The position numbers and the translations under genes are program-made. Source: Haematobia irritans (lineage: Eukaryota; Arthropoda; Insecta; Diptera; Muscidae). From it: DNA of 64,000 bases. Location: contig NC_134399.1 in the NCBI RefSeq assembly GCF_050003625.1, positions 36,968,671 to 37,032,670 on the forward strand, read 5' to 3'. Shown here piece by piece: positions 40,783 to 53,417 of the stretch. Position 1 is the first letter of the stretch; each line of letters starts with the position of its first letter. The notes beneath the pieces were generated by a model. It was not told the DNA's origin. It made no database searches and was given only the letters and a program-made list of their open reading frames with translations.

Positions 40783-41917
40783 CTTGTCGGCTGCCAAAAT
40801 TCTGAATGAATCAATAACTTGTTCGGCAGTATCGGTGTCTGTGCTTTCGCGAGTCATGAAATCGAGGAAGGCATCAAAGTGCACATAGCCGGTAGAGTTG
40901 GGATCTACAACAGCCAAGATACGTTGGAAGTCCATATCACCTTGACGATCTTTGCCAATCGAATAGCCCAATGAGACAAGGCAAGATTTGAATTCTTCGG
41001 GGGTGAGGCGGCCGGTACGGTTCTTGTCAAAGTGATTGAAGCTAGAACGGAATTCATTCAATTGATCTTGGCTAATACCCTTGGAGTCACGGGTGAGAAT
41101 TTGGTTTTCAACTTCGTTGATGTTGCGGTTAATGGAGGTGAGCAATTGTTCCCAGCCAACACGCAATGTTTCCATTGTGTAGTTGGTGTAACGGTTTTCG
41201 AAGATCATCGATTCTTGGACGGCTTGATGGATCTTCTCCAATTCCTCAATGTTAGGCTTATAGGCATATACGGCTTGTTCGTATTCCTTGAGGCGGTGCA
41301 ATTGATCTTCCAATGAGCCTTGCAAGCCCATACCGATGGCGGTGACAGCATCCATTTGACGCTCGATCCAGGGTCCAACAATGTTGGCCTTTTCGGCGAA
41401 TTGTCTGCGCAACATTTCGTTGTTCTGTTGTTTGCGCAATTCATTGGCCAAAGTTTGGTCACGTTGTGGCACCAATTGACGGACATCGCTCCACTTACGA
41501 GTCATATCGTTGGCGGTGATGTTAGTGTAGGGGTTCTCCAAACCTCCGGGAATTTGGTATTGCTTAACAATCGATTCAACTTCACGCACCAAGTTGACAA
41601 TCAAATTGAATTCCTTATCGGCTTCACCCAATGTGGCCTTGAATTGATCATGAGCCTGAATGAGACCTTGGATTTCTTCCATGGTATGAACAATGAACAT
41701 GTCAACCAAATCTTCGCGTGTACCATCCAACCAATTGTTGAAGGGAGCAGCACGTTTGGCGAATTCAAGATGCAAAATGTCGATCTTCTCCAAAATGCGT
41801 TCGGCTTCATCCAAAGCAGTGCGGCGACGTTGAGTCAAAGCACCCAAACGATCCCATTGGTCACAGATGCGTTGGCAGCGAGCATTAACGGAGACACAAT
41901 CGTGATACTCCAAGGAG
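40783..41917 (-). CDS. Actn: alpha-actinin, spectrin repeats and first EF-hands
   Basis: The largest exon: one base finishing an Asn codon, then 378 codons. It spans the later part of the rod (spectrin repeats 2-4; for example [20 protein letters not shown] at the start) and the first EF-hand pair. The first EF loop reads [12 protein letters not shown] with Glu at position 12 and could bind calcium. The second, [12 protein letters not shown], lacks Glu at 12. The rod makes antiparallel dimers that cross-link actin at Z-discs, attachment sites and stress fibres. The donor is AAG/GTAGGT and the acceptor CTACAG. The frame is clean throughout. Confidence 0.97.
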
Positions 41918-42299
41918 CTGTAGAAAAAAAAAACAAATAAAAGTAAGTAAGTGACATCATTATGGTATTTACATGGCTTTTAAATAGTGATTGAATGAGA
42001 TGAGTCTGTGGTGCTGAACAGGATAAATCTAAAGTTTTTTTTTTAACCCAAGGCTAATCGATTTTCCATAAAATATCCCCAAGGAATAATACATTTGGTA
42101 ATATGTCTAGGTATTGCCGAAGAAATCATAGAGCCTGTTTACTGGGAATTTGTAGGGAACATGGATACTAAACCTGCGACAAAACTTGGATACCTTATTT
42201 TGGTGCAAGAGGAAGACCTCTCCTTGCTTTATACCTAGTTGGGGAAAATCATGTGGTGTAAAGATGGTATTTGCTCGACTTTTTGAGATATTAATTTTA

Positions 42300-44425
42300 T
42301 TAATTTCAATAGAAAATTTTGTTGAAATGTTATTGCTATAGAAAATTTTGTTCAAATTTTACTTTTACAGAATTTTTTTGTCTAAATTTTATTTATATAG
42401 AAGATTTTGTCAAAATGTTATTTTTATAGAAAATTTTGTCAAAATTTTATTTCTATAGAAAATTTTGTCAAAATTTTATTTCTATAGAGAATTTTGTCAA
42501 AATTTTATTTCTATAGAGAATTTTGTCAAAATTTTATTTCTATAGAGAATTTTGTCAATATTTTATTTATAGAGAATTTTGTCAAAATTTTATTTCTATA
42601 GAGAATTTTGTCAAAATTTTTGTTCTATAGAGAATTTTGTCAAAATTTTATTTTTATAGAAAATTTTGTCAACATTTTATTTTTAAAGCAAATTTTGTCT
42701 AAATTTTATTTATATAAAAAATTTTGTCTAAATTTTATTTCTATAGAAAATTTTGTCTAAATTTTATTTATATAGAAAATTTTGTCAAAATTTTATTTCT
42801 ATAGAAAATTTTGTCAAAATTTTATTTCTATAGAGAATTTTGTCAAAATTTTATTTTTATAGAAAATTTCGTCAAAATTTTATTTCTATAGAAAATTTTG
42901 TAAAAATTTTATTTTAATATAAAATTTTGTCAAAATTCTTTTTCTATAGAAAAAATCTTCAAAATTGTATTTCTATAGAAAAAATTTTCAAAATTCTGTT
43001 TCTATAGAAAATTTTGTCAAAATTCTATTCCTATAGAAAAATTTGTCACAATTTTATTTCTATAGAAAATTTTGCCACAATTTTAATTCTATAGAAAATT
43101 TTGTTAAAATTTTATGTCTTAGAAAATTTTGTCAAAATTTTACGTCTATAGAAAATTTTGTCAAAATTTTATTTCTATAGAAAATTTTGTCAACATTTTA
43201 TTTCTATACAAAATTTTGTCAAAATTTTATTTCCATAGAAAATTTTGTCACAATTTTATTTCTATAGAAAATTTTGTCACAATTTTATTTCTATAGAAAA
43301 TTTTGTCAACATTTTATTTTTACAGAAAATTTTGTCAAAATTTTATTTCTATAGAAAATTTTGTCAAAATTTTATGTCTAAAGAAAATTTTGTTAAAATT
43401 TTATTTCTATAGAAAATTTTGTCGAAATTTTATTTCTATAGAAAATTTTGTCAAAATTTTATTTCTATAGAAAATTTTGTCAAAATTGTATTTCTATAGA
43501 AAATTTTGTCAAATTTGTATTTCTATAGAAAATTTTGTCAAAATTTTATTTCTATAGAGAATTTTGTCAAATTTTATTTCTATAGAGAATTTTGTCAAAA
43601 TTTTATTGCTATAGAAAATTTTGTCAAAATTTTATTGCTATAGAAAATTTTGTCAAAATTTTATTGCTATAGAAAATTTTGTCAAAATTTTATTTCTATA
43701 GAAAATTTTGTCAAAATTTTATTTCTATAGAAAAGTTTGTAAACATTTTATTGCTATAGAAAATTTTGTCAAAGTTTTATTTCTATAGAACATGTTGGCA
43801 ACATTTTATTTCTATAGAAAATTTTTTCAAAATTCTGTTTCTATAGAAACTTTTGTTAAAATTTTATTTCCATAGAACATGTTGTCAACATTTTACTTCT
43901 ATAGAAAATTTTGTCTAAATTTTATTTATATAGAAAATTTTGTCCAAATTTTATTTATATAGAAAATTTTGTCAAAATTTTATTTCTATAGAAAATGTTG
44001 TCTAAATTTCATTTTTATAGAAAATTTTGTCTATATTTTATTTCTATAGAAAATTTTGTCTAAATTTTATTTATATACAAAATTTTGTCAAAATTTTATT
44101 TCTATAGAAAATTTTTATCAAAATTTTATTTCTATAGAGAATTTTGTCAAAATTTTATTTCTATAGAAAATTTTGTCAAAATTTTATTTCTATAGAGAAT
44201 TTTGTCATAATTTTAGATTTACAGAAAATTTTGTCAAAATTTTATTTCTATAGAAAATTTTGTCAAAATTTTATTTATATAAAAAATTTTGTCATAAAAA
44301 ATTATGTCAACATTTTATTTCTATTTTGTCAACATTTTGTCAAAAATTTTATTTCTATAGAGAATTTTGTCAAAATTTTATTTCTATAGAAACTTTTGTT
44401 AAAAGTTTTATTTCTATTTTTATCA
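42300..44425. repeat. 29-bp minisatellite, about 73 units, no HelA ends
   Basis: Units read TTTCTATAGAAAATTTTGTC plus AAAATTTTA, 29 bases. The two ends and the TCAATAGAAAATTTTGTTG start are more diverged than the middle. Runs of neighbouring units share the same variant (for example several GAGAATTTTG units at 42486-42640, several ATTGCTATAG units at 43600-43680). This is a sign of local amplification. No HelA terminus or module lies on either side. It covers two thirds of the intron. Confidence 0.92.
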
Positions 44426-44512
44426 CAGTAAGCTCTGAGGATGCTATAGCTTATAAAGATGGCGATTATTCTATAGGTGACATCGAAGTCGTTTTTTTTT
44501 TTTGTTTCATAG

Positions 44513-44710
44513 GTTGGGCTAGGTAGGGCTTAGTGACAGCCTTTTATTTTAGCTTCACTTAGACTATTCAGTCCGTCGCGATACCACAGATGCTAAAATT
44601 CTCTCTTATCAATGAGTCCAGTCCGATTCTAGGTTTAGCCCAATGACAAACTTGTTGATGTTCGTTCGAAACAAGGTTGGAACTCATGAACTTGTTTATT
44701 CAAGAAAGCA
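44513..44710 (-). mobile_element. SINE-M remnant in an Actn intron
   Basis: The left end has the tail part (GGCTAGGTAGGGC), then CTTCACTTAGACTATTCAGT, CTCTCTTATCAATGAGTCC and TTCTAGGTTTAGCCCAATGA. The body is deleted, and a damaged head follows. It is an old copy, about 20 percent different from the others. Confidence 0.7.
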
Positions 44711-45034
44711 AATTTTTTCAACAAAAAAAATTTGATTTATAATTTTCGTCATTGAATCCGAAAAAAAATCTATTCTACGAGAAGAGGAAAATAATCCATG
44801 ACCCTAATCAAATGAGGATCTTCATGTGCAATGCGAAAAATATGCTTGATTAATGTTAGAGTTATGTAATGCAGCGAACCTCACACTGAATTTGCCATTA
44901 ATTCCAACAAATTCATTTAGGCATGTCATTGTTATTGTTATTTTTTTTTTTGTTTATAAAGAAATAAACAAAGAGGATTTCGATTATTAGAGAAATATCT
45001 AAGAATACATAAAGGGGATGCATTTGAAACGTAC

Positions 45035-45564
45035 TTCAATTCCTGGGCAATGGCAGCAATTTGCTCAACGCGATCCTGGTGGGCAGCCAAATCGGATTCG
45101 AAAGCTTCGTGCTTCTTCTTCAAAGCCTTCAATTCGTTTAGCTTGCATTGACGGAAATCTTGGGATTGCAACATCTCCTCTTTGCCACGGGTCCAGTCTT
45201 CGTGAGCATCGGCCTTGATCTTGAATTTTTGGGCCAAATGTTCCAAGCGTTCCAAACGCATGGTCTCTGCCAAAAGCCATTCTTCGAAGGCCTTTTCGGA
45301 GAGTTCCAAACCCTTCCAGGCATTGGAGATATCGGCAACAGTCTTGCCTTCAGTTGGCAAATAGGCAGGGCGATTGGAGAGACGCAATTTGGTTTGCAAT
45401 GTATTGAAGTTGGTTTCGAGCTTAGCCTTTTGTTCGACACGTGGGGGCTTGTGCTTGCGGCGATAAGTGCGGTATTCTTCCAATTTCTTTTGGACACCAG
45501 CCAATGAGTTGTCGGCTTGGCGAGAGTTCAACCAGGGCATGGTACGACGAATCCATTCCAAAAG
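45035..45564 (-). CDS. Actn: alpha-actinin, spectrin repeat 1 and part of repeat 2
   Basis: 176 codons plus two bases (AA) completed by the next exon. It opens [20 protein letters not shown] and runs through the first spectrin repeat ([20 protein letters not shown]) into the second ([20 protein letters not shown]). It stops at ...AIAQEL. The acceptor is TATTTTTAG and the donor GAA/GTACGT. These helices form the rigid rod between the actin-binding heads. Confidence 0.97.
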
Positions 45565-45632
45565 CTAAAAATAATTAACAAAAACGAAATAATAGACTTT
45601 TTCCATTCGGGATAACTATTTGGAATACTTAC

Positions 45633-45725
45633 ATCGCTGGCAAGACGTTCATACTCCTCCATGAGACGTTCATTCTCTTGATTGACCTTCAAAACCTTGC
45701 AAATACGGTTAGCAGCAGTTTCCGC
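45633..45725 (-). CDS. Actn: alpha-actinin, neck exon
   Basis: 31 codons, phase 0 at both ends, reading [20 protein letters not shown] and on to RLASD. This is the flexible neck joining the actin-binding domain to the rod, and the exon to which either alternative upstream exon is spliced. The acceptor is CTATAG and the donor GAT/GTAAGT. The intron to the next exon is 68 bp (45565-45632). Confidence 0.96.
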
Positions 45726-47798
45726 CTATAGATGGAGATTATAAAAACTATTAATACATATTCCTTCTATATAATACTCTTGGAAAATTATACATTTCAA
45801 TATAAATAATAATAATAATAAGAACCATAACAATTGAACATCAAACATTTTGTTTTAATTGATTAATACAATTAAGGGTTATTCGTAACAACATTCCATG
45901 GAACATTGGCGCAGGAAAAGGATTGGCGACGGCGGCATTAGAAGCAAAAGGCATTAAAGCTTTCCTAAATGACCTAATTATAAATAGATCTCAAAAAAAA
46001 AAACTAAAATTGAACCAAGTTTCCTTTGTCTAGGCTAAGAATTGATCCAAATTGAAGATGGTCTATTTTGTTCAAGTATTTGGAGCCCCCAGGAAAAATA
46101 CTCATTACCAAATAATCGTGGAGGTAACTTAATTCAAAATTGGTAAGCAGTAACCTTTACATGGAAAAACGGTAGTATTTGCTCAAGAGCAAAGTACTTC
46201 TCTGCAGAATTACCAGGAGTTAAGTTTTAAGCTTGGACGAGTTATCAACCAACAATGTAGTTTGCGGCATTACTAGAGGTACCGCAAAAATGCTCTTAGT
46301 AATGTATGTCTCATTCTAGCAAAAACTCTCATTACCGAATAATCTTCGAAGTAAGGTAGTTCACAATTGGTAAGCAATTACTGTATGATCTTGTTTACTT
46401 TCGCATGGGTAGCTCCTATGGGGAAAGTACTTCCCTGTAGCATTACCAAGAGCTATATGGTAAGCGTAAATAATTGTTTGTCCTAACCTAAATTGTCCTG
46501 TGATGGTAAGTCATTATGCCCTAGCTTACGGGATTATTGGGCATATGGCAGAAATGCTTTTGGTAATTAGTTTTCACCTCAAATGCTTAACCAGATTTTG
46601 CTGGGAATGTATGTGGTGGCACTGATGAAAATTTGGTGTATGGAAACCGAAATCGAAATGATCCCAGCAAAAAATGGAGCACTATTCCAGCAGGATTGTA
46701 AGGGAGAGAGGCAGTACCAACTGCTTACAAAACAACCGAATCAGCGCTGATTTTTGTGGGCGATGTCCCGATTTGGGACAGTTTCTACATAGCGCTGATA
46801 TAATTTCTCATTTTAATAGAAATATTGCTCAGAAGTGATATATAATCTTGAGTATAGTATTGTTGGCATGAAGGAAAACAGCACTAACTTCCATGCATCT
46901 ACACTGCATGAATTGGTTACAATAACGTAAACGAATGATCATAAACTAATTTGTTTACTCGTTTACGGTATTTGTCACCGATTCATGTGGATGCACAGCC
47001 TACTTTGTTGTATACCAAAAAGCGCAACTAATCTCTTACTGCTGAAGTATTTTTTGCTGGGATGGTATGTCACTATTCCTAAGCTACGGTATTGCTGGAA
47101 TTATAACAAAAATGATCAGTTTTTCACCTTAACTCGCTCACACAGTTTTTGTTGGGAGGCTCAGTAACTTGGTAGTTGGTAACCTATTGCTAGTAAATGG
47201 AAATCTTGTGTACTTTCACATGGGTAGGTTCTATGGGGAAAGTACTTCCGTCCCAGCAAAAAACTTGCTGAATTTTGAGCAGCTTTTTAAAGGAAGAAAA
47301 GTCAAGCAGCACTTACCCTTGCAAGGAATTCATCGGTGAATTTATAATGAAATATCCCACTTAAATGTGCTTCTTCTATGTATGAAATTCAACGCTTTCA
47401 GAAACACAAAATATGAATGTTGAGAGCTTAAAATCGTAACTTGCCACATAGTTCGTAAGAAGTCCTGATAAAATACACAAACAACTCTTTTTACAAGAGT
47501 GCAACCTTGTAAGCGAGAGATGAAGCACCCGCTTACCCTAGTGCAACTCAGCTGTGCTAATTTCAGCACACCATTATTTACATATTTTAGGTACGTTGTT
47601 CGTCTTATATGTGTAGAATGAAGCGTTATATTCGGCACTGAAAATGTTGTGAGGAAAACTAGTGCCTACAGTATGGACACTATAATTTTACTGCTTCCAA
47701 ATTTACAATAATTTTTTGCTGGACTGCAGAATTACCAAGAGCGATATTATAAGCGTAAATAAATGTTTGTGCTACGTTGCATGAGTAACACGCAAATC

Positions 47799-48142
47799 TG
47801 TTGTATGACAGCCGAAATTGTGTTGTAGTGGTAAGTCATTATTTTTAAGCATACGGTATTGTTGGGGGTAAGGTACAACTTCTCTTGGTAATCAATATTT
47901 CATCACAACTACTTAACCAATTTTGCGGTGATATCATTGAGGTTATGTTACGAATGATTTCAGTTCGATCTGTTGTATGACAGCCGAAATTGTCTTGTAA
48001 TGGTAAGTCATTATTCTTAAGCATACGGTATTGTTGGGGGTAAGGTACAACTTCTCTTGGTAATCAGCATTTCATCACAACTACTTAACCAATTTTTGCT
48101 GGGATATCATTGAGGTTATGTTACGAATGATTTCAGTTCGAT
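47799..48142. repeat. 172-bp tandem duplication in Actn intron
   Basis: CTGTTGTATGACAGCCGAAA starts at about 47799 and again at about 47971. The two copies differ at few positions over the whole 172-base length. More diverged relatives are at about 46480-46620 and 47060-47170. Confidence 0.88.
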
Positions 48143-48399
48143 TATATCAACTGCAAAAATAATGAGTTGTAGTTCCACAAAAAAACTAACTAATTTAGAA
48201 GGCGTAATGGTTACGAAGTATTTTTATTTTTCCAGGTCATTATATTGTTTACAACCCGCCAAAAGCATTTGTCCCTGAGATTATTTAAAAATATTTTTTT
48301 CATTATGCTATCAAAGCGAAATAATGTGATTGCGTTATATTTGCCTGAAATATCAAAACCAATTATGGTTGGCGAATTTGAATTAAAATAAACAAAATG

Positions 48400-48880
48400 T
48401 TTGTGTATTGCAACAAAAATCGTTATAATGCTATTGATATGTTATCCACCACTGGTACTAGTCTAAAAACACTGCCACAATATTAGAAAATGGTTCAGTG
48501 AAAAAAGGCTCCAACTCAACGTAATTCATGTCGTAATGGCAATTGAAAGGCTGAAGATCTAAAAATATCCCGTAAAAAGGTGTATAATATTTTGGAAAAC
48601 GAGCTCAAGGTAAAGCATTACAAGTTCCAAAACACACAACCTATTTTAGCAAATGAATTCATAGTTTAGCAACACGAAGATAGCGAGTTCACGAAAAAAA
48701 ATACCCTGACGAGAAAAATTTCCCAATTAAGCAATTCGTAAGTCTTCAAGAAGATCGAGTTTACTTGAGCCCATTGCACGTACTAGAATTTGAGACTACG
48801 GCCACCCAAAAATAAATTTCCCTGTCAAGTCATGGTATGGGTGGTTGTGTACGCCGACTTCCCATTTAGAATTTTATTCA
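48400..48880 (+). pseudogene. ruined Tc1/mariner-type transposase
   Basis: Several frames together give LKISRKKVYNILENELKVKH (helix-turn-helix part of an IS630-Tc1-mariner transposase), YKFQNTQ, and further on PCQVMVWVVVYADF, which resembles the MVWGgvsadG segment just before the catalytic Asp. Many stops are present. Ends were not found. It is older than the other DNA transposons here. Confidence 0.55.
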
Positions 48881-48980
48881 GTATCGATATTTAGATAATG
48901 TTCCTCATTTTGTGTTTTACTTCTCTCTCGCTCTCCACTAAATCCTTTCATATTCATTTCGTGAATGCAATGAAACTAAC

Positions 48981-49066
48981 CTTTTGGGCACCACTGAAGC
49001 AATGATAATACGATGAAACATATGTCATGACTGCCCTTTCATCTGGCAATGCGGTATTCTGTAGAT
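48981..49066 (-). CDS. Actn: alpha-actinin, alternative exon A (28-codon form)
   Basis: Two bases complete an Asp codon, then 28 codons: [20 protein letters not shown], then HCFSGAQK. This is the end of the second calponin-homology domain. The exon has the same entry phase as alternative exon B and the same exit phase, so one replaces the other. The acceptor is CTAAACAG and the donor AAG/GTTAGT. It lies 10.8 kb downstream of exon B. In Drosophila the same choice separates non-muscle and muscle forms. Which exon goes with which tissue here is not visible. Confidence 0.95.
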
Positions 49067-49223
49067 CTGTTTAGGAATTTTGTATCAATGTAAGGGATAA
49101 AAAAGAGAGAAAAAGCAACAAAGAACAAAACATAAAGAAATTTGTTAATTAGGTCAATGGTATTTAACAACAGCAACAACAAACACAATAAAATAAATCA
49201 AAACTTAAAATATAATATACATA
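49067..49223 (-). other. Actn intron, start of the 10.8-kb interval between alternative exons
   Basis: Ordinary A-rich intron sequence with AACAGCAACAACAAAC near 49170. The interval 49067-59867 contains the 4.2-kb AT element, a SINE head, a GTGGCAC repeat block, MITE-B and HelA copy g. Confidence 0.6.
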
Positions 49224-52200
49224 CACAGAAAAAAACATATATTGTTTTCAATTAATATTATATTCAATCAATATTTTAGTGAAATTTATGCAATCATGAA
49301 AATGAGAAATAAATGCTATCTAGCATCAATTGAACAGATAATTAAATTAATTAAATTAATTAAATTAATTAATTATTTAAATTAATGTAATTGATTCAAT
49401 TTGTTTCAAATAAAACATTAATAATTCATTATTTTTTAAACTTTCATTCATATGAAATTAAGATATTAATTAAAATTTTATAATTCATTATTTTTGATGA
49501 TTCCCAATTAAACTTTAACTAATTGTGACTTCCAATTAAATTAACATTTTAATTGATTCAATTTGTTTTGATTAAAACATTAATAATTTATTTGAATATT
49601 TTTTTCTTGTCAATTAGAATCTAAATAAAAATGTAATTTATTCAATTAATTTATATGGTAGATTTTTGTTTAAGTTAAAAAATTAATAGAATTCATTTTA
49701 AATTAAAACATTAAATTAAGATATTGTTTAAAATTTTAGAAGTCATTATTTTTAAGCAAATTTGATTTCAAATTATTTTTTATTTTAATTAAGAATTTAA
49801 TTAAAATTAAAATGTTTTTAATTAATTTTTGTTTTGATTAAGAATTCATTTGTTTTTTCATTAAATAAGACTTGCAAATAAATTAAATTTTATTAAAAAT
49901 TTTTGTTTTTATAAACAAGAATTCATTACTTTTTAACCAAAATCGATTTTCATCGATCGATAAATTAATTTTGATATTGATTTAAAAGTTAATATAATTT
50001 ATTATTTTTAACTAAAATTTAAATTAAATTACGATTTCAATTAAAGTTTTAATAGATTTTTGTTAAAATAATTTATTTTTTAAACTAAATATAACTTTCA
50101 CGTTAATTAATTAAATTATGAATTTAATTAAAATTTTAATTGATATATTTATTATTCTTTTTTATTTTTTTTAAATTATTTTTTTTATTTACAATTTCAT
50201 AGAATTCAGTTTTTTTTTTAAATAAATATGATTTCTAATTAAATTTAGATTTAAATTAAAAATTGTAATTACTTTAATAAATTTTTGTTTTGATTTAAAT
50301 GTGTAATAATTCATTATTTTATTTAAATAAATATGACTTTCAAAAAAGTTAATATTTTAATTAAAATTTTTGAATTCATTATTCTTTAACTAAATATGAT
50401 TGCCAAAAAAAGTAAGATTTTAATTAAAATTTTAATTGATATTAATTTAATAGAATTCATTATATTTTTAACTAAATATGATTTCAAATTATGTTCATCT
50501 TTTAATCAAAATTATAGAATTCATATTTCTTAAATTATTTATTATGATTTCCAATTAATAAATAATAAAAGTAAGATTTTAATGAAATTTTTAATTGATT
50601 TCAATTTAAAACAATTCATTATTTCTTTAACTTATTATGATTTCCAATAAAAGTAAGATTTTAATTAAAGATTTTAGTTAAAATTTTAGAATTCATAATT
50701 AATTAATTAAATATGATTTCCAATTAAATTAAGATTTTAATTAACAATTTCATTGATTTAATTAATTTTTGTTTTGATTAAAGGTTCAAAGAAATAATTT
50801 TTTAACTAAGTAGATTTTAAGAAAAATTAAAATAAATTTATCAAATTAATTAAATTTATTCAATAAATTAAAGTTAATTTTATTCAACTAAATATGATTT
50901 CAAATTAAGTTCATATTTTAATCAAAATTATAGAATTCATATTTCTTAATTAATTTATTATGATTTCCAATTAATAAATAATAAAAGTAAGATTTTAATG
51001 AAAATTTTAATTGATTTTAATTTAAAAGAATTCATTATTTCTTTAACTAATTATAATTTCCAATAAAAGTAAGATTTTAATTAAAATTGTAGAATTCATT
51101 AATTAATTAATTAAATATGATTTCCAATTAAATTAAGATTTTAATTAACATTTTCATTGATTTAATTAATTTTTTTTTTATTAAAGGTTCAAAGAAATAA
51201 TTTTTTAACTAAATAGATTTTAAGAAAAATTAAAATAAATTTATCATATTAATCAAATTTATTCAATAAAGTAAAGTAAATTTATTCAACTAAATATGAT
51301 TTCAAATTAAATTAAGATTTCAATTAAAATTAATTAAAATCGTACTTTTATTGAAAATCATATTTAGTTAGTTAAAATATTAATTTTTTGAAATTAATTT
51401 TTAGTTATAAAAATAATGAATTTAATTGTTAAAATTAATTTTTCTTTTGATCAAAAAGTTCAAAGAATTAATTATTTTAACGAAATAAAAAAATAATTTA
51501 TTAAATTAATTTTGAAATCATTATTTTTGAACTAAAGATAATTTCAAAATAAATTATGATTTCAATTAAATTAATTAAAAATAATGATTTTTTAAGAACT
51601 CATTGTTTTTACCTAAATGTAACTTCCAAATAAATTAAGATATGAATTAAAATTTTAATTTTAATAATTTAGATTTGTTATAAAGTTACTAGAATTCATT
51701 GTTTATAACTAAATATAATAATTATTTTTTATTTAAAATTTCATAGAATTCAGTTTTTTAAATAAATATGATTTCTAATTAAATTTAGATTTAATTTAAA
51801 AATCTTAATTACTTTAATAAATTTTTGTCTTGATTAAAAGGTGAAATAATTCATTATTTTATTTAAATAAATATGAATTTCACAAAAGTTAATATTTTAA
51901 TTAAAATTTTAGAATTCATTATTCTTTAACTAAATATGATTGCCAAAAAAGTAAGATTTTTATTAAAATTTTAATTGATATTAATTTAATAGAATTCATT
52001 ATATTTTTTTTAACTAAATATGATTTCAAATTAAGTTCATATTTTAATCAAAATTATAGAATTCATATTTCTTAATTAATTTATTAAGATTTCCAATTTT
52101 AATGAAAATTTTAATTGATTTTAATTTAAAAGAATTCATTATTTTTTAACTAAATATGATTTCCAATAAAAGTAAGGTTTTAATTAAAGATTTTAGTTAA

Positions 52201-53415
52201 ACTTTTAGAATTCATAATTCTTAATTAATTAATTAATTATGATTTCCATTTAAATTAAGACTTTAATTAACATTTTCATTGATTTAATTCATTTTTGTTT
52301 TGATTAAAGGTTCAAAGAAATACTTTATTAACTAAATAGATTTTAAGAAAAATTAAAATAAATTTATCATATTAATTAAATTTATTCAATAAATTAAAGT
52401 AAATATATTCAATTAAATATGATTTCAAATTAAATTAAGATTTCAATTAAAATTAATTAAAAACTTACTTTTATTGAAAATCATACTTAGTTATTTAAAA
52501 TATTAATTTTTTGAAATTCATTTTTAGTGTAAAAAAAATAATGAATTTAATCGATACAATTAATTTTTCGTTTGATCAAAAAGTTCAAAGAATTAATTAT
52601 TTTAACTAAATACAAAAAAAAATAATTTATTAAATTAATTTTGAAATTAATACAAATTATTATTTTTTAACTAAAAATAATTTCAAAATAAATTAAGATT
52701 TCAATTAAATTAATTAAAAATAATTATTTTTTTAAGAACTCATTGTTTTTACCTAAATGTAACTTCCAAATAAATTAAGATATGAGTTAAAATTTTAATT
52801 TTAATAATTTTAGCTTTGTTATAAAGTTACTAGAATTCATTGTTTATAACTAAATATAATGTTCAATTAAATAAATACTTTAAATAAAATTTTAATTGGT
52901 GTAATTATTATTTGTTTGATTAAAAAGTTAATAGTTTATATTTTTAACTAAACTGAATTCCGAATAAATTAAGATTTTACTTAAAAATTTTAGAATTCAT
53001 TATTTATTCAAATAAATATGATTTCTAATTAAGTTAAGATTTTATTTAAAATTTTAATTGATTTAATTTATTTTGATTGAAAAGTAAAAAAAATATTTTT
53101 TAACTAAATATGATTTCAAATTAAATTATAAATTAATTTAATAATTAATTGATAAAAGTTAAAAAAAATAATAATTTTTAACAAAATATGATTTCAAATT
53201 AAATTATAAAGTTAATTGATTTAATTAATTTTTGTTTATTAGAATTAAATAAGCTTTTATTATTGAATATATTCCAAATTACTAAATTATGTGATGTAGT
53301 TTGATTTAAAATATTAACTGAATTGATAAATAAATATTTATTATTTGTTTTAAATATTTTTTTTAAATTTATTAAAAAAAAATACTTTTTAATTTAATTT
53401 ATTTTTTTTTCTGTG
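49224..53415. mobile_element. 4.2-kb A+T element with MITE-A-type ends
   Basis: TA plus CACAGAAAAAAA at 49224 and TTTTTTTCTGTG plus TA at 53415 are exact complements. The pairing even extends through TACA/TGTA outside. The 4.19-kb interior is almost only A and T, built of AATTAA words and phrases such as AACTAAATATGATTTC. Large internal repeats are seen: 50460-50760 resembles 50890-51170 and 52010-52290, and 51480-51725 closely resembles 52605-52860. There is no coding capacity. It sits in an Actn intron between the two alternative exons. Confidence 0.82.
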
Positions 53416-53417
53416 TA

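Larger units (their letters stand above)
41918..45034 (-). other. Actn intron of 3.1 kb holding a minisatellite
   Basis: The intron lies between exons joined in phase 2. It contains a 2.1-kb array of the 29-bp unit and a SINE-M remnant. Short flanks are ordinary AT-rich intron. Confidence 0.9.
45726..48980 (-). other. Actn intron, 3.3 kb, full of a 170-bp repeat
   Basis: 46040-48150 is made of diverged copies of a segment of about 170 bases marked by GGTAAGTCATTAT, a (T)AAGC.TACGGTATT phrase and CTTAACCA.TTTTGCTGGGA. CCCAGCAAAAAA phrases mark several junctions. 48400-48880 holds a ruined transposase. No exon is seen in it. Confidence 0.75.

Noticed and set aside
41032..41940. Plus-strand frames opposite the Actn exons (also 45148-45507, 60641-60982)
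   Set aside because: The minus strand encodes highly conserved alpha-actinin with proper splice sites; the plus frames are shadows.
42300..44425. CRISPR-like array (29-bp repeats)
   Set aside because: Units follow directly on each other with no unique spacers, and the host is a eukaryote.
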